Origin: an uncultured Odoribacter sp.
GTDB lineage: Bacteria; Bacteroidota; Bacteroidia; Bacteroidales; Marinifilaceae
DNA length: 64,000 nucleotides
NCBI GenBank assembly: GCA_910589025.1
Contig: CAJURM010000004.1
Coordinates: 124,001 to 188,000, forward strand
Reading direction: 5' to 3'
In this document: positions 50,476-59,205 of the stretch, one piece after another
How positions within the stretch are numbered: the first letter of the stretch is position 1
Layout: each line of letters begins with the position of its first letter
Position numbers and translations under genes: made by a program
Notes under the pieces: model-generated
The model's database searches: none
What the model was told of the DNA's origin: nothing
What the model saw: only the letters and a program-made list of their open reading frames with translations

Positions 50476-52863
50476 ATGGGATTTGTAAGGGAGAAAAATA
50501 GAATAATCAAATCAGATTATCATGAGTATACAGTTTTTTTGCGGTTGTGTAGAACTGCATTTCGGAGTAAAGGATTGACCTTTATCAACATTTTCGGTTT
50601 GGGAACGGGATTGGCTGTCGCGCTTTTCCTGTTGGTGTATTTGCAGTTTGAATTTTCTTACGACAGGCATTTCAAGGAGGCCGACCGGATTTACCGGATG
50701 CTGAGCGTATGGAAAGAGGGGGGCGAGGCGGAGAATTATCCCATTAACTTGGGCGCTTTGTCTTCGTCATTGGTAAAAGAAGTGCCGGAAGTGGAAACGG
50801 CTTCCCGTTTGTATACTTGGGGAAATATGGATTTGAAGTATGAAAACGGAGAAAAGGCGCCAGTGAAGAGTTATATGGTGGATTCCACGTTTTTGGATGT
50901 TTTCTCTTTCACTCCGCTGTACGGAAGTTTGGAAGGGGCGCTGAACAGTCCGAATACTTGTGTTATTACGCGGAGTACTGCTGACCGTTTTTTCGGAGTC
51001 GGAAGCAATCCCGTTGGGAAAAGTTTGCTGTATGAATCGAAGAATACGTCACTTGAAGTAAAAGCTGTCATTGAAGATATTCCGCAGAATACGCATTTCC
51101 AGTTTGATTTGCTGACCAAGTTGCCGAAATTTGGATTTGGCGGTTTGGAATACTATACCTATCTGAAACTGCGTCCGGGGGTAGACCCGGTGGTTGCTAT
51201 AGAGAAGTGCAATAAACTCAATACAGACCTTTTGAACACCCGTTTCGGAAAATATGGTGCCGCTTTTGAGAGCATTACCGAACCTTTGACGGAACTCCAT
51301 ACGGGCACCCGTGCCGCTTCCGATTTGAGCGTACCTGTCAGCAAATCCAATCTGATATTTATTATCGTCGTGACATTCTTTATTTTGGCAGTAGCTCTGT
51401 CGAATTTTATTTCGTTGTACATCATTCAGGGGGAAAAGCGGGCGACGGAAATCAGCGTGCGCAAAACGAATGGGGCGGAACGGAAAACCATTGTCGGTAT
51501 GCTGTTTGCCGAGACGACGTTGGTGACTTCTTTGGCTTTTGTGCTGGCGGTAGTGCTGTATTACTCTTTTGCCGGAATATTTGCCGGACTGATTAATTTC
51601 AATATGCCGAAGGGTGTTGGGGTAACTGGTATGATGTGGGGCTGTTTTGTTGTGCTTTTTGTCTTAGTTGCGTTGGTGGCAGGTGGTTATCCAGCTTATT
51701 ATCTTTCCCGTTTCTCTCCGGTGGAGCTGATACGGAAAACCGTTGTCAGAAAGTATCAATTGACGGCGGCTTCGGTGGTCATCCAGTTTTCGGTGGTTAT
51801 TTTCTGCATATCGGCACTCTTTGTGGTATGGCGCCAATTGGACTATATGAAGAACATGTCGTTGGGATTCAATCCGGACAACGTATTGACCGTGAATGTG
51901 GGGGGGGATATCCGTACGTATGAAGGAATCCGTTCCGATTTGCTGCAATATCCGGAAATTGCGGACGTGGCGATGGGACAGGGGCATCCTTTCAGCGGTT
52001 GCAGCGGACAGAGTCTGCGGCGGACGGATCAGACGGATAAGGAAACCATTTCTATCGATGAACGGCGCACCGGGCCCGGTTATTTCAGGACGTATGAGAT
52101 ACCGATTTTGGAAGGACGGGAACTGAAATATGAAAACAGGATGGATTCTGCCGGTATCATTTTGACCGAATCGACGGTTGCCGCTTTGGAATTGCGGGAC
52201 CCTGTAGGTAAAAAAGTGATGTTCAATGGATATCCTATGACGGTTGTCGGGGTGGCGAAAGACATTCATTATGGGTCGGCGCGGACGAAAATAGGACGTT
52301 TGGTTTATACGGCTTATTCTGCTTATTCCTGGATGTTTGGAATACGTTATCAATCCGGGAAATACCAGCAGGCGAGGGAGATTGCGGCGGAGATGATGAA
52401 GAAGCATTTTGAGGGAGTGCCGTACGCTGCAGTGCAGTTGAGAGACGTTGCTAACAATATGTATAAGCAGGATGAAATCACCTCCCGTATTTTGATGAGT
52501 GGGACGGTGCTGGCTATTATTCTGGCATTGTTGGGACTGGTGGCATTGATGGGATTCGTTGCCCATCAGAAGCGTAAAGAAATCAGTGTACGCCGGGTGT
52601 TGGGGGCACAGGTGGGTGCCGTGGTGTACGACCTGAACCGTTATGTCCTGGTACGGATACTTCCTGCTTTGCCGGTGGGTATAGGGCTGAGTTATTATGC
52701 CATGCATCGCTGGTTGCAGAATTTTGCATATGCTACTGAGTTGAGTTGGTGGATATTTGGTGGGGCTTTGCTGCTAACTTTTGTTATCGTGTTAGTGACA
52801 CTTTTGTATCAGAGCATTCATTCGGCAATGGCTAATCCGGTGGATGCCTTAAAAACGGAGTAG
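50476..52863 (+). CDS. FtsX/MacB-type ABC transporter permease
   Basis: 795 residues with the Bacteroidetes two-module form: TM1 (FINIFGLGTGLAVALFLLVYL), a periplasmic MacB-like domain, three helices (about residues 285-420, with EKRATEISVRKTNGAERK), a second periplasmic domain and three closing helices (KRKEISVRRVLGAQVG). Such permeases usually work with an ATPase encoded nearby; none is adjacent. Substrate unknown. Confidence 0.9.
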   Translation: MGFVREKNRIIKSDYHEYTVFLRLCRTAFRSKGLTFINIFGLGTGLAVALFLLVYLQFEFSYDRHFKEADRIYRMLSVWKEGGEAENYPINLGALSSSLVKEVPEVETASRLYTWGNMDLKYENGEKAPVKSYMVDSTFLDVFSFTPLYGSLEGALNSPNTCVITRSTADRFFGVGSNPVGKSLLYESKNTSLEVKAVIEDIPQNTHFQFDLLTKLPKFGFGGLEYYTYLKLRPGVDPVVAIEKCNKLNTDLLNTRFGKYGAAFESITEPLTELHTGTRAASDLSVPVSKSNLIFIIVVTFFILAVALSNFISLYIIQGEKRATEISVRKTNGAERKTIVGMLFAETTLVTSLAFVLAVVLYYSFAGIFAGLINFNMPKGVGVTGMMWGCFVVLFVLVALVAGGYPAYYLSRFSPVELIRKTVVRKYQLTAASVVIQFSVVIFCISALFVVWRQLDYMKNMSLGFNPDNVLTVNVGGDIRTYEGIRSDLLQYPEIADVAMGQGHPFSGCSGQSLRRTDQTDKETISIDERRTGPGYFRTYEIPILEGRELKYENRMDSAGIILTESTVAALELRDPVGKKVMFNGYPMTVVGVAKDIHYGSARTKIGRLVYTAYSAYSWMFGIRYQSGKYQQAREIAAEMMKKHFEGVPYAAVQLRDVANNMYKQDEITSRILMSGTVLAIILALLGLVALMGFVAHQKRKEISVRRVLGAQVGAVVYDLNRYVLVRILPALPVGIGLSYYAMHRWLQNFAYATELSWWIFGGALLLTFVIVLVTLLYQSIHSAMANPVDALKTE

Positions 52864-52952
52864 GTTGAAGAGTTGAAGTGGAGCAATGGAACAGTGGAAT
52901 AATGGTTTTCTCCACTTCTCCATTGCTCCACTTCTCTATTTCAACTTTTTTA
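52864..52952. terminator. Large terminator hairpin between convergent genes
   Basis: 14-bp perfect stem AAGTGGAGCAATGG (52876-52889) / CCATTGCTCCACTT (52920-52933) with an inner GTGGA / TCCAC stem and an outer GTTGAA / TTCAAC pair, then T run. Confidence 0.85.
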
Positions 52953-54224
52953 AAGGACTTCGGCGACTACGAAGGTGCTGCCTCCGATATAAATCATATC
53001 TTCCGGTATGGCATTTTTCCGGGCTGCGGCATATGCTTCGCTTACGGTGGGGTAGGTCGTGCCTTGCAGGCCGCATGAGCGGGCTTTTCCTGCCAGTTCC
53101 TGTTCGTTCATGGCACGGGGAATGGAGGCTTTGCAAAAATAGTAGGTAGCCTCCCGAGGTAATATCCGGAGGACACTGTTGACGTCTTTGTCATTGACCA
53201 TGCCTATTACAAAATGGAGATGCCGGTAGGTGCAGGAGCGGAGTTGCGCCACGACTTCGGTCAAGCCGTCAATGTTGTGTCCGGTGTCGCAAACGGTATA
53301 AGGGGTGTTTGCCAGTTTTTCCCATCTTCCGTGGAGTCCTGTGTTTCGGATGACGCAGGCAATGCCGTTGCGGATGTGTTCTTCACGAATTGCCAGACCG
53401 CTGTTTTGCAAAGAAAGTACGGATTCAAGGACTGTCGGAATGTTTTTTCGTTGGTAGCTTCCTTTCAACTCGCATACCAGCGAGCTGAAAGAGATGCCGC
53501 TCCGGTGGCTGAGGTCATAGCTGCCGTCGTTGTTTTGGCGTATCTTCCATTCATCGGAGGCGAAGGTGAGGGGGGCGTCACACGAGAGGGCTTTTCCTTC
53601 GAATACGAAGTCGTAATTCCTGTCTCGGGTACCGATGACGACGGGAATGTGCGGTTTGATGATGCCTGACTTTTCTGCGGCGATTTTTTCGAGGGTATCT
53701 CCTAATAGCGCCATGTGGTCGAACGAAATATTGGTAATCACCGAGGTTAAAGGCGTGATGATATTGGTGGAATCGAGCCTGCCTCCTAATCCGACTTCTA
53801 TAACGGCGACGTCTACTTCCCGGTCGGCGAAGTACTTGAATGCCATCGCCACCGTCATTTCAAAGAAAGAGGGGTGCAGGGCGGCAAAAAAGTCTTGGTT
53901 TTGCTCTATAAATCCGGTGACATATTTTTCGGGGATCATTTCCCCGTTGATTTTAATTCGTTCGCGAAAATCTTTCAGGTGGGGGGAGGTGTAAAGTCCG
54001 GTTTTATAGCCTGCTTCCTGGAGGATGGAGGCGAGCATGTGCGAAACGGAGCCTTTCCCGTTGGTGCCTGCTACGTGAATCGTTTTGAACCGGCGGTGGG
54101 GATGTCGAAAATGTTCGTCGAGGCGGAGGGTGTTGTCCAGATTGGCTTTATAGGCAGCTTGTCCTTCCCGTTGGAACATGGGTAATTGGGCAAATAGCCA
54201 GTTGCATGTTTCTTGGTAATTCAT
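52950..54224 (-). CDS. folC: Bifunctional folylpolyglutamate synthase / dihydrofolate synthase
   Basis: Adds glutamate to dihydropteroate and folates. The P-loop is in VAGTNGKGSVSHMLASIL, with YTSPHLKDFRERI and EVGLGGRLDSTNII after it, and GHNIDGL in the C-terminal domain. About 424 residues. ATG at 54224 (MNYQETCNWLF) fits relatives; 54236 is an alternative. Confidence 0.93.
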   Translation of the reverse strand: MNYQETCNWLFAQLPMFQREGQAAYKANLDNTLRLDEHFRHPHRRFKTIHVAGTNGKGSVSHMLASILQEAGYKTGLYTSPHLKDFRERIKINGEMIPEKYVTGFIEQNQDFFAALHPSFFEMTVAMAFKYFADREVDVAVIEVGLGGRLDSTNIITPLTSVITNISFDHMALLGDTLEKIAAEKSGIIKPHIPVVIGTRDRNYDFVFEGKALSCDAPLTFASDEWKIRQNNDGSYDLSHRSGISFSSLVCELKGSYQRKNIPTVLESVLSLQNSGLAIREEHIRNGIACVIRNTGLHGRWEKLANTPYTVCDTGHNIDGLTEVVAQLRSCTYRHLHFVIGMVNDKDVNSVLRILPREATYYFCKASIPRAMNEQELAGKARSCGLQGTTYPTVSEAYAAARKNAIPEDMIYIGGSTFVVAEVL

Positions 54225-54315
54225 ACTCAAATTCATTACGATGCAAAAGTACGAAACAATTGAGGACCGGGAGTTGAAAATTGAAAATTTTTCGCAAGGA
54301 GAGCGAAAAAAATTT

Positions 54316-54323
54316 TATCTTTG
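54316..54323 (+). promoter_or_regulatory. Promoter -7 box of rex
   Basis: TATCTTTG, exact. Transcription near 54330 excludes the longer frame from 54281 and supports a start at 54338 or 54347. Confidence 0.6.
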
Positions 54324-54337
54324 AGGGTCTAAAAAGA

Positions 54338-54979
54338 ATGGAAAATATGAAGCCCGATAATAATGTACCATTACCGGTATTGAGACGGATGCCTTCCTAT
54401 CTCTCTTTTGTGAAGACGTTGCAGAAACAAGGGGAAAAATATGTATCGTCAACACGGATTGCCGAATATATGGATATAGACTCGACGCAGGTGACAAAGG
54501 ATTTGTCGCATACGGGAATCACCGGCAAGACGAGGGTAGGGTATGAAGTGGATAGTTTTGTGGAGATACTGGAAGATTTTCTGGGTTTTAGTAAAGTGGA
54601 TAGCGCTTTTCTGGTAGGGGCAGGTTCGTTGGGATGTGCTTTGTTGCAGGACAAAGGGTTGTCGGCTTTCGGTCTTAGTATAGAAGCTGCTTTTGATGTA
54701 GACAAAGTTAAAGTGGGGGGCAGAGTCAATGACATAGAAATTTTTCACATTGACCAGTTCCGGGCAATGGCTGCGGAACGGAATATCGTTATCGGCATCA
54801 TTACCGTTCCGGCTGAACATGCGCAGAATGTAGCAGACCTGATGGTGGCGTGGGGAATCAAGGCAATCTGGAATTTTACACCTGCCCGGATTAAAGTGCC
54901 GGCTCATATTGTAGTGCAAAATACGACTATTTACATGAATCTGGCTATCTTGTTCAATAAATTGTATAATCAGAAATAG
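54338..54979 (+). CDS. rex: Redox-sensing transcriptional repressor Rex
   Basis: Represses fermentation and respiration genes when NADH is low. Winged-helix domain (residues 10-80: RRMPSYLSFVKTL, TRIAEYMDIDSTQVTKDLS) and an NAD(H) Rossmann domain with FLVGAGSLGCALL and AFDVD. The C-terminal swapped helix is AILFNKLYNQK. Single gene; no Rex operator was found by eye at its own promoter. Confidence 0.94.
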   Translation: MENMKPDNNVPLPVLRRMPSYLSFVKTLQKQGEKYVSSTRIAEYMDIDSTQVTKDLSHTGITGKTRVGYEVDSFVEILEDFLGFSKVDSAFLVGAGSLGCALLQDKGLSAFGLSIEAAFDVDKVKVGGRVNDIEIFHIDQFRAMAAERNIVIGIITVPAEHAQNVADLMVAWGIKAIWNFTPARIKVPAHIVVQNTTIYMNLAILFNKLYNQK

Positions 54980-55017
54980 AGAAGGGAGCACTCTTTTTTA
55001 TCTTTAGTTTATTTTCT

Positions 55018-55025
55018 TATCTTTG
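55018..55025 (+). promoter_or_regulatory. Promoter -7 box of thrS operon
   Basis: TATCTTTG, exact, with a T-rich -33 region at 54993-54998; transcription near 55032, giving a 34-nt leader too short for a T-box. Confidence 0.65.
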
Positions 55026-55065
55026 CACATTACAAAAGCAGAATTACTAACTTATAAGAGATATC

Positions 55066-57018
55066 ATGGTAAAGATTAAATTTCCTGATGGTGGTGTCAA
55101 GGAATTCGAGTCGGGGGTAACCGGGCTTGAGATTGCACAGTCTATTAGTCCGAAGCTGGCTAAGGAGGTATTGTCAATTTCCGTTAATGGTGAGATCTGG
55201 GATTTGACTCGCGGAATTTTTCAGGATGCAGAAATCAAATTGTTTACCTGGGAAGATGAAGAAGGAAGACATGCTTTCTGGCATTCATCAGCCCATTTGA
55301 TGGCAGAGGCTTTACAACAATTATATCCGAACACAAAATTCGGTATCGGTCCGGCGATTGAAAATGGATTCTATTACGATGTGGAGCCGGGGGAAGGCGT
55401 GGTATTGACGGACAAGGACCTGGAAAACATAGAGAAAAAAATGTTGGAATTGGCGCGGGAAAAACAGGTGTTTGCCCGGATTGATGTGAGTAAAAAAGAG
55501 GCGTTGGAGCATTTTAATTCCATTCATGAGAATTATAAGGTTGAATTAATCAACGATCTGGAAGACGGTAAGATTACGTATTATAAACAGGGTACTTTTA
55601 CAGATTTGTGCCGTGGTCCTCACCTTCCCGATACGTCTTATATCAAGGCTATCAAGCTGACCAGTCTGGCGGGAGCTTACTGGAGAGGCAATGTGCATAA
55701 TAAAATGCTTACCAGAATTTACGGTATCACCTTTCCGAAACAGAAGATGTTGGATGAATGGTTGGTGTTGATGGAAGAGGCTAAACAACGGGATCATCGT
55801 AAAGTAGGAAAAGAGATGGAGTTGTTCACTTTTTCGCAAGAAGTGGGAGCCGGTCTTCCTCTGTGGTTGCCGAAAGGGGCGATGTTAAGAGACCGTTTGG
55901 AAGCTTTTCTGAGAAAGGTTCAGAAGAAATATGGTTACCAGCAGGTAATTACTCCTCATATCGGGAATGTTAATCTATACAAGACTTCCGGACATTTTCA
56001 AAAATATGGTAAGGATAGTTTTCAGGTGATAACGACCCCCCAGGAAGGAGAGGAGTTTATGTTGAAGCCGATGAATTGTCCTCACCACTGTGAAGTTTAC
56101 AAATTCAAACCTCGTTCATACAAGGATCTGCCTTTGCGTTTTGCCGAGTTCGGTACAGTGTATCGTTATGAGCAGAGCGGGGAGTTGCACGGGTTGACAA
56201 GGGTACGTGGATTTACGCAGGATGATGCCCACCTGTTTTGTACGCCCGATCAGTTGAAAGAGGAGTTCATGAAGGTAATTGATATTATTTTCATCATCTT
56301 TAAAGCTTTGAATTTTACGGAATTTACGGCACAGGTATCTTTAAGGGATCCGAACGACAAGGATAAATACATCGGTAGTGATGAAAATTGGGAAAAAGCG
56401 GAGCGGGCGATTGTCGAAGCTGCCGAAGAGAAAGGTTTGAAGACGATTGTCGAATTGGGCGAAGCTGCGTTTTATGGTCCGAAGCTGGATTTCATGGTAA
56501 AAGACGCTATTGGTCGGAAATGGCAGTTAGGAACGATACAGGTGGATTATAATTTGCCCGAGCGTTTTCAATTGGAATATACGGGAGCCGACAACCAGAA
56601 GCATCGTCCAGTGATGATTCACCGTGCTCCGTTCGGAAGTATGGAACGGTTTGTTGCCGTTTTGATTGAACATACAGGAGGAAAATTTCCGTTGTGGCTG
56701 ACTCCGGATCAGGTTGTGGTCATGACTGTCAGTGAAAAATCGAATGAATATGCCCAAAATGTTTTGAATTTGTTAAATAATTCCGATATTCGCACCGTTT
56801 TAGACGACCGTAATGAAAAAATCGGACGTAAAATCCGGGATAACGAGTTGAAAAAGATACCGTATTTATTGGTAGTCGGAGAAAATGAGGCGAAAGAAAA
56901 ACGGGTTTCTGTCCGTCGGCAGGGGCAAGGAGACATGGGGTCTATGACGGTAGACGAGTTTATCGAAATGATACACAAAGAAGTGGACGAACAATTGAAG
57001 TCTATTTATAACGAATAA
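55066..57018 (+). CDS. thrS: Threonyl-tRNA synthetase
   Basis: 650 residues: TGS domain (MVKIKFPDGGVKEF), editing domain with HSSAHLMAEALQQLYP, class II core with MNCPHHCEVYKFKPRSYKDLP, GLTRVRGFTQDDAHLFC and HRAPFGSMERFVAVLIEHTGG, and an anticodon-binding domain. First gene of the common thrS-infC-rpmI-rplT cluster. Confidence 0.98.
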   Translation: MVKIKFPDGGVKEFESGVTGLEIAQSISPKLAKEVLSISVNGEIWDLTRGIFQDAEIKLFTWEDEEGRHAFWHSSAHLMAEALQQLYPNTKFGIGPAIENGFYYDVEPGEGVVLTDKDLENIEKKMLELAREKQVFARIDVSKKEALEHFNSIHENYKVELINDLEDGKITYYKQGTFTDLCRGPHLPDTSYIKAIKLTSLAGAYWRGNVHNKMLTRIYGITFPKQKMLDEWLVLMEEAKQRDHRKVGKEMELFTFSQEVGAGLPLWLPKGAMLRDRLEAFLRKVQKKYGYQQVITPHIGNVNLYKTSGHFQKYGKDSFQVITTPQEGEEFMLKPMNCPHHCEVYKFKPRSYKDLPLRFAEFGTVYRYEQSGELHGLTRVRGFTQDDAHLFCTPDQLKEEFMKVIDIIFIIFKALNFTEFTAQVSLRDPNDKDKYIGSDENWEKAERAIVEAAEEKGLKTIVELGEAAFYGPKLDFMVKDAIGRKWQLGTIQVDYNLPERFQLEYTGADNQKHRPVMIHRAPFGSMERFVAVLIEHTGGKFPLWLTPDQVVVMTVSEKSNEYAQNVLNLLNNSDIRTVLDDRNEKIGRKIRDNELKKIPYLLVVGENEAKEKRVSVRRQGQGDMGSMTVDEFIEMIHKEVDEQLKSIYNE

Positions 57019-57042
57019 TAACTAACTTAAGGAGGATTTAAT

Positions 57043-57594
57043 ATAGCAACAAGAATGGAATTCAGAGGCTCACGCAATCCGGTCAGAAGAGAACCGCAAC
57101 ACAGAATCAATGAGCTGATCAGAGCAAATATGGTAAGGGTAGTCGGTGAAGATATTGAAGCCGGTGTTTATCCCTTACGTGAAGCATTGGCGATGGCGGA
57201 GGCTGCCGGAGCTGATTTGGTGGAAATCTCGCCGAATGCAGATCCCCCTGTATGCCGCATTATTGAGTACAGTAAATTTCTGTATCAATTAAAAAAGAAA
57301 CAGAAAGAAATCAAGGCCAAGAGTGTGAAGGTGGTGATTAAAGAGATTCGTTTTGGTCCGCAGACGGATGAACATGATTTTAATTTTAAATTGAAACATG
57401 CAAAAGAGTTTCTGGAAGAGGGGGCGAAAGTAAGAGCCTATGTGTTCTTTAAAGGACGTTCAATTCTTTTTAAAGACCAGGGATCCGATATTCTGAATCG
57501 TTTTATTTCTGAACTGGAAGATTACGGGAAAGTGGAAGCTGCACCGAAATTGGAAGGAAAGAAAATGATTGTTGTGTTGGCACCTAAAAAATAA
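57043..57594 (+). CDS. infC: Translation initiation factor IF-3, probable AUA start
   Basis: Binds the 30S subunit and rejects wrong start codons. N domain (HRINELIRANMVRVVGEDI, GVYPLREALAMAEAAGADLVEIS) and C domain (KEIRFGPQTDEHDFNFKLKHAKEFLEEG). A perfect Shine-Dalgarno AAGGAGG (57029-57035) sits 7 nt before ATA at 57043 but 19 nt before the first in-frame ATG at 57055. The AUA start would give MATRMEFRGS and fits the known self-control of IF-3 through AUU in E. coli. If wrong, the gene is 57055-57594. Confidence 0.9.
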   Translation: MATRMEFRGSRNPVRREPQHRINELIRANMVRVVGEDIEAGVYPLREALAMAEAAGADLVEISPNADPPVCRIIEYSKFLYQLKKKQKEIKAKSVKVVIKEIRFGPQTDEHDFNFKLKHAKEFLEEGAKVRAYVFFKGRSILFKDQGSDILNRFISELEDYGKVEAAPKLEGKKMIVVLAPKK

Positions 57595-57600
57595 GACAAG

Positions 57601-57640
57601 AAGAGAAAGGATTCCTGGGAATCCGCTCTCTTTTAATAGG
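57601..57640 (+). terminator. Hairpin between infC and rpmI
   Basis: GGATTCC (57609-57615) / GGAATCC (57618-57624), flanked by GAGA / TCTC and followed by CTTTT. It may be a partial terminator or processing site that sets the ratio of factor to ribosomal protein. Confidence 0.6.
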
Positions 57641-57691
57641 TAAGCGATATTATAATTACATATTTTCTGAACACAATTAAATTACGAGAAG

Positions 57692-57886
57692 ATGCCAAAA
57701 ATGAAGTCAGTGAGTAGCGCAAAGAAAAGATTTACTTTGACTGCTACGGGGAAGATTAAAAGAAAACACGCTTTCAAGCGTCATATTTTGACGAAGAAAA
57801 CAACCAAACAAAAAAGAAGTCTTACTCATTCTACCACAGTGGATCAGGCTAATCTGAATGCCGTGAGAAAGATGTTGGTGATGTAA
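57692..57886 (+). CDS. rpmI: 50S ribosomal protein L35
   Basis: 64 residues, highly basic: MPKMKSVSSAKKRFTLTATG with KIKRKHAFKRHIL after it. Normal length and position before rplT. Confidence 0.97.
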   Translation: MPKMKSVSSAKKRFTLTATGKIKRKHAFKRHILTKKTTKQKRSLTHSTTVDQANLNAVRKMLVM

Positions 57887-57973
57887 TAAGAAACAAAAAA
57901 AGTTTATTAACCTGAATGTTATGCCAGATAAGTTTCCGGTTTTGGAACGCTAACATTTAAAAAACGAAAAATT

Positions 57974-58330
57974 ATGCCAAGAGCTAAAAATGCAGTTGCT
58001 TCAAGAGCACGTAGAAAAAAGGTTTTAAAACAAACCAAGGGTAACTTTGGTGCCAGAAAGAATGTCTGGACGGTTGCTAAAAACACATATGAAAAAGGTT
58101 TGACATATGCATTCCGTGACAGACGGAAAAAGAAATCCGAATTTCGGGCATTGTGGATTCAGAGAATTAATGCTGCCGTTCGGTTGGAAGGATTATCATA
58201 TTCTAAATTTATGGGCTTGGTTCATAAAGCTGAAATTGATATCAACCGGAAGGTATTGGCTGACTTAGCTATGAATCATGCTGATGCTTTCAAAGCTGTC
58301 GTTGCGAAAGTAAAAGAGCTTGCAAAGTAA
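57974..58330 (+). CDS. rplT: 50S ribosomal protein L20
   Basis: 118 residues: MPRAKNAVASRARRKKVLKQ, then FRDRRKKKSEFRALWIQRIN. L20 often controls its own operon through RNA; an obvious mimic of its rRNA site was not found in 57887-57973. Confidence 0.98.
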   Translation: MPRAKNAVASRARRKKVLKQTKGNFGARKNVWTVAKNTYEKGLTYAFRDRRKKKSEFRALWIQRINAAVRLEGLSYSKFMGLVHKAEIDINRKVLADLAMNHADAFKAVVAKVKELAK

Positions 58331-58350
58331 TTATAAAGAAATATCGCTGA

Positions 58351-58380
58351 AAAGGCTGTCGTGAGACAGCCTTTTTTATT
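58351..58380 (+). terminator. Terminator of thrS-rplT operon
   Basis: Stem AAAGGCTGTC (58351-58360), loop GTGA, GACAGCCTTT (58365-58374), then T run. Confidence 0.95.
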
Positions 58381-58409
58381 TTAACTCACCGAAACTTGAA
58401 AATTAGTAT

Positions 58410-58417
58410 TAACTTTG
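58410..58417 (+). promoter_or_regulatory. Promoter -7 box of dapB-lepB
   Basis: TAACTTTG, exact TAnnTTTG, 31 bp before the dapB ATG. Confidence 0.6.
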
Positions 58418-58448
58418 CTAACACAATAAATTTATTCTCTTTGTTTAT

Positions 58449-59171
58449 ATGAAAATAGCATTACTGGGGTATGGCCGGATGGGGAAAACGATAGAACGGA
58501 TAGCCGTAGAGAGAGGCCATCAGATTGTATTGAAGGTAGATATTGGGAATTGGGATCAGGTGACGGATGCACAGTTGAGAGAAGCGGATGTTGCTATTGA
58601 TTTTTCTGCGCCGTCGGTTGCTGTTGGAAATTATAAATGGTGTTTCGACAATGGTGTAACCGTCGTTTCTGGCACCACAGGATGGCTGGAGCGGTGGAAG
58701 GAGGTTGTTGAGTATTGTGCAGAAAAGGAGTGTGGCTTTTTCTATGCGTCCAATTTTAGTGTGGGAGTGAATCTGTTTTTTCAGTTGAATGCTTACCTGG
58801 CTCGCTTGATGAGTGGTTTTAACGATTACAAAGTCTACATTGAGGAGACGCACCATATTCATAAATTGGATGCTCCCAGTGGTACGGCGATTACTTTGGC
58901 ACAGGGTATTTTGGATCATCATCCGGCGTATAAAGCGTGGGAACTTGTACATGAAATTCCATTGTCCGAAGACGTTATTCCTGTCACAGCCAAGCGAGAA
59001 GGAGAAGTTCCTGGAATACATACGGTACTTTATAAATCGGAGGTCGACCAGATTCAGATTTGCCATTCGGCTTTTTCCCGGGAAGGTTTTTCCTATGGAG
59101 CTGTGCTGGCTGCTGAATTTATGCAGGGGAAAAAGGGAGTATTGGGGATGAAAGACATGTTGAAAATATGA
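58449..59171 (+). CDS. dapB: 4-hydroxy-tetrahydrodipicolinate reductase
   Basis: Lysine and peptidoglycan diaminopimelate pathway. NAD(P) site GYGRMGKTIERIA, then DFSAPSVAVGN, GTTGW and the substrate motif ETHHIHKLDAPSGTA with the catalytic His and Lys. 240 residues. Followed after 34 bp by lepB. Confidence 0.96.
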   Translation: MKIALLGYGRMGKTIERIAVERGHQIVLKVDIGNWDQVTDAQLREADVAIDFSAPSVAVGNYKWCFDNGVTVVSGTTGWLERWKEVVEYCAEKECGFFYASNFSVGVNLFFQLNAYLARLMSGFNDYKVYIEETHHIHKLDAPSGTAITLAQGILDHHPAYKAWELVHEIPLSEDVIPVTAKREGEVPGIHTVLYKSEVDQIQICHSAFSREGFSYGAVLAAEFMQGKKGVLGMKDMLKI

Positions 59172-59205
59172 ACTCGATGGGGTATCAGAATCAAAGAAAT
59201 AGACT

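Noticed and set aside
54281..54337. Longer Rex N terminus
   Set aside because: The extra codons contain an exact -7 promoter box and do not resemble Rex.
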